Source: Primulina eburnea (lineage: Eukaryota; Streptophyta; Magnoliopsida; Lamiales; Gesneriaceae). Taken from it: 64,000 bases of DNA. Below, piece by piece: positions 61,605-64,000 of the stretch. Position 1 is the stretch's first letter, and every line of letters begins with the position of its first letter. Location: the NCBI RefSeq assembly GCF_022965805.1, contig NC_133108.1, forward strand, positions 40,246,051 through 40,310,050. The letters run 5' to 3'. Below the pieces are notes generated by a model. That model saw only the letters and a list, made by a program, of their open reading frames with translations. It was not told where the DNA came from and ran no database searches. Made by a program: the position numbers and the translations under genes.

Positions 61605-62308
61605 AATATAATTCCTGCTTACCGTGCTTTGACTATCAATCAGCGACTTTAAAGCAAAGTCGGTGTCCAAATGCCCTTGCTTTTGACTTAAACCCACGAA
61701 TGAACCGACACCCTGTAAGGCCCAACAGTTATTGGGCTTAAAGTAAAGTTGGCTGGACTCAAACGTAGGCCACGCCTAATTTATTCTTTGCTATATATAA
61801 TGGAAGGGCTTGCAAGCAAAGCACCAGGTTCATTTTCATTTCCCTAACTTGGAAAAAAAATAATTCTCGAATATATTGGATGTGATGAAGTATATCCAAA
61901 TTGTGTATCCAATAGATTATGTTATCTCGGTGATTGGAAAACAAGTTCATCCTAACAATGTCTAACTCAAATGTGATAGATGGAATTTTATTTCGAAAGA
62001 AAATAGAAATGCTTGTGCCATTTAAATTAATGGTAAAAAAAAAACACGAGATCTTATTACATAAAGAAAATGAAATAATATAATGTGGTCGATTGGATGA
62101 TAAAACAAGTTATTGTGGAGTGGTCTCACGCTTTTCATGTCCCACACCAAATAGCATATGCCGTGTTTCCCAGCCCAATCTTCCCGAAGGTGCCTATTGA
62201 ATGGTATTCGTTCTCAATTTCAATTTTTTGTATAATTATTGTTTTCTTCCTTTATGACAATTTATTTTATTCAACGATCTATTATCTTAATTTTCACAAT
62301 AAAATATC
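61605..62308. other. Spacer, nothing recognised
   Basis: Short open frames here lack any family features. Confidence 0.4.
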
Positions 62309-62515
62309 ACAAGAACTCATGTGAGACGGTCTTACGAGATAATTTTGTGAGACGAATCTCCAACCAGACCGAAACTCACGTGAGATGGTCACATATGTTA
62401 ATTTTGTGAGACGAATATTCAATCCGATCGATTCATAAAAAAATATTACTTCTTATATTAAATATATTACTTTTTTTATTTTAAGTATGAACGAATTAAC
62501 CAATCTTACGGAAAT
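62309..62515 (+). repeat. Divergent, partly duplicated copy of the ~180-bp repeat
   Basis: Two successive left-end blocks (AACTCATGTGAGACGGTCTT and AACTCACGTGAGATGGTCAC), each followed by AATTTTGTGAGACGAAT, then one core. This looks like an internal duplication of the left half, or one copy inserted in another. Confidence 0.55.
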
Positions 62516-63725
62516 AAATTTGTGTGACTGTTTAACCTAATAGCTTTTGAAATGTTTTATATAATATCTAAAAGACTTGTAAGATAATTTACAGTAAATT
62601 TAGTCAAAAAAGTTATTTATGAGCTCGGTTATTTGTTCGTATAAGCAACGTTTATATTGTTCGCTGCATAACGCTTTGCACACAACCAGTGCTTAAATGT
62701 TTGGTACACTGTTTAAAGAAACTGATACGTGTCCATATTGGTTTCATGATAAAATACCATGTGATTAATAAATTATGTCAAATTTCTAATTTTAACATGA
62801 TATCAAAGATTAAGCTCATCGATATTGTGTTGGATTTCCTTATGAGTTATTTATTAATTTCTTGTAAACTTCACGTTCAAGTTGTTCATTCGTGAACGTG
62901 AAATAGATGTGCTGGATTTCATACATTGTATTTCTTGGAATGAGAAATTTGTGTTTGATGTTTCATATCGATTGAATTAAGTTATTAAGAGTTATATATA
63001 TGAATTTAAACAATATTTCTCTCTTTAGCTAAATTTGGGATGAAACTTTTTTGGGCGTTATTACGTTATAAAAGAAATTAATTAATAAGAACAAAAAAGA
63101 CATCATAAAAAAATTGAGCTTTATGTAATTAAAAAATCTAATAGGTGCAAAATGCAAATGATGACATAGCATCGGCAGCAAGCTTTTTTGGCATTTGGCA
63201 GGTAGTTTTGACCACCAGAACCGCAGATTCCTTGCTTTCATCTCGAATATTCTGCAACGATCCAAAAGTATCTATTTGAAGTTTTATTTGCTTTCATATA
63301 GTAATGTTTTAAAGCCATAAATATTAATTAAAAACAACATTAAATTTGACGAGCATAAAAGGAAACAAAATTTATTTTTATTTTAAGTATCTATTTGAAT
63401 GGATTGTGAATTATGATCATCTGACTCCACGGATAATTTGTGTTTCGTAATTTGATTTTCTATATTTTCAAAATTACGTCTTCTTAGTGGTGTGTTTTGT
63501 AAATTTTGATAATTTCAATCGAGATATGACATTTTATACGTGAACGTTACGTCGATGAATCGGAAAATAATTAAATTAAAATTACAAAAAACAAACAAAG
63601 ATATCATACTCATAGAGTTTCTCTTGAAATGTTTTTTTGTGCCATGATTTTTGAAAAATGAGAAAAATAGCTGTCACGTTGCAGTCCACGTCACAAGCTC
63701 AGAATCCAATCACCAAGGATTGATC
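62516..63725. other. AT-rich spacer, nothing recognised
   Basis: No supported gene. It runs into the promoter of the gene at the right edge. Confidence 0.4.
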
Positions 63726-63778
63726 TGACGTGGCATCACAGGTGTCGCTCTCTCTTTCCTCGAAATTAACAACCCTAA
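63726..63778 (+). promoter_or_regulatory. Promoter motifs of the edge gene
   Basis: TGACGTGGCA (63726-63735) has the ACGT core bound by bZIP factors, and AACCCTAA (63771-63778) resembles the plant telo-box common in promoters of growth and translation genes. Both lie 180-235 bp before the ATG at 63961. Function is inferred from motif only. Confidence 0.4.
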
Positions 63779-63960
63779 TCTTTTCCGAATTTTTATATTT
63801 ATTTATTTATTTATTTATTTTCCATATTGAATTCCATTGCTACTGAAGGAAACAACAAAGAGAAACCAAGACAAAATCTTAGCCGTTAAGATCCTAAAAC
63901 AGAGCACGCTCACCAATTCACCCTTCGTCGGGAAATTCATTAGCGCTGAAAGATCCGAGA

Positions 63961-64000
63961 ATGAATTTCAAGCCGTTGGAGCCGCGCTCGGCCTCGTCGG
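63961..64000 (+). CDS. Start of a gene truncated by the window edge
   Basis: ATG at 63961 opens MNFKPLEPRSASS, 13 codons before the window ends. A purine-rich leader follows promoter-like sequence, and GC content rises sharply at the ATG, as at other gene starts here. The protein is too short to identify. Confidence 0.5.
   Translation, partial: MNFKPLEPRSASS

Overview
The window is nuclear DNA of a flowering plant. It is AT-rich, genes have GT-AG introns and long AT-rich spacers, and the spacers are packed with plant transposon families. The proteins fit a eudicot. A dispersed ~180-bp repeat with GAGACGGTCTC palindromes and the GC-rich stem-loops of one LTR element suggest an asterid of the order Lamiales (perhaps Gesneriaceae), but that is recollection of repeat style, not proof.

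Genes, left to right. (1) 561-3558 (+): SMXL4/5-type SMAX1-LIKE repressor, three exons. (2) 11981-12577 (+): small single-pass membrane protein of unknown function. (3) 17709-18344 (-): NDR1/HIN1-like (LEA_2) protein, closest to NHL12. (4) 23251-29201 (+): Golgi GT29 sialyltransferase-like gene; twelve exons resolve exactly into 440 codons. (5) 30315-31109 (-): DUF7138-type protein, convergent with the preceding gene. (6) About 33784-37058 (-): unrecognised, apparently 5'-truncated multi-exon gene or pseudogene. (7) 40830-43789 (-): TMK-type leucine-rich-repeat receptor kinase, two exons. (8) A start codon at 63961 at the right edge opens a gene that leaves the window. The genes show no pathway link; they are ordinary plant single genes.

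The rest is mobile DNA. At 51016-57551 lies a very young Ty3/Gypsy-type LTR element: 1703-bp LTRs with one observed difference, GTTAT target duplication, primer binding site, polypurine tract and intact gag, but a shortened, stop-ridden pol. It must have moved while already defective. Other elements with clear ends are a non-autonomous CACTA element (8780-10017, ACA duplication), a hAT element (7653-8672, 8-bp duplication), a GC-rich hAT-type MITE (32336-32901, 8-bp duplication), a foldback MITE (5670-5878) and a decayed PIF/Harbinger (HARBI1/ALP1-like) transposase (21076-22149) cut by a later TIR element (22158-22734). At least thirteen copies of the ~180-bp palindrome-ended repeat occur in both orientations, and a ~1.15-kb imperfect inverted repeat sits at 37135-38285.

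No rRNA, tRNA or CRISPR feature was found by eye. Exon borders were read by hand from reading frame and splice dinucleotides; no alignment or expression data were available.
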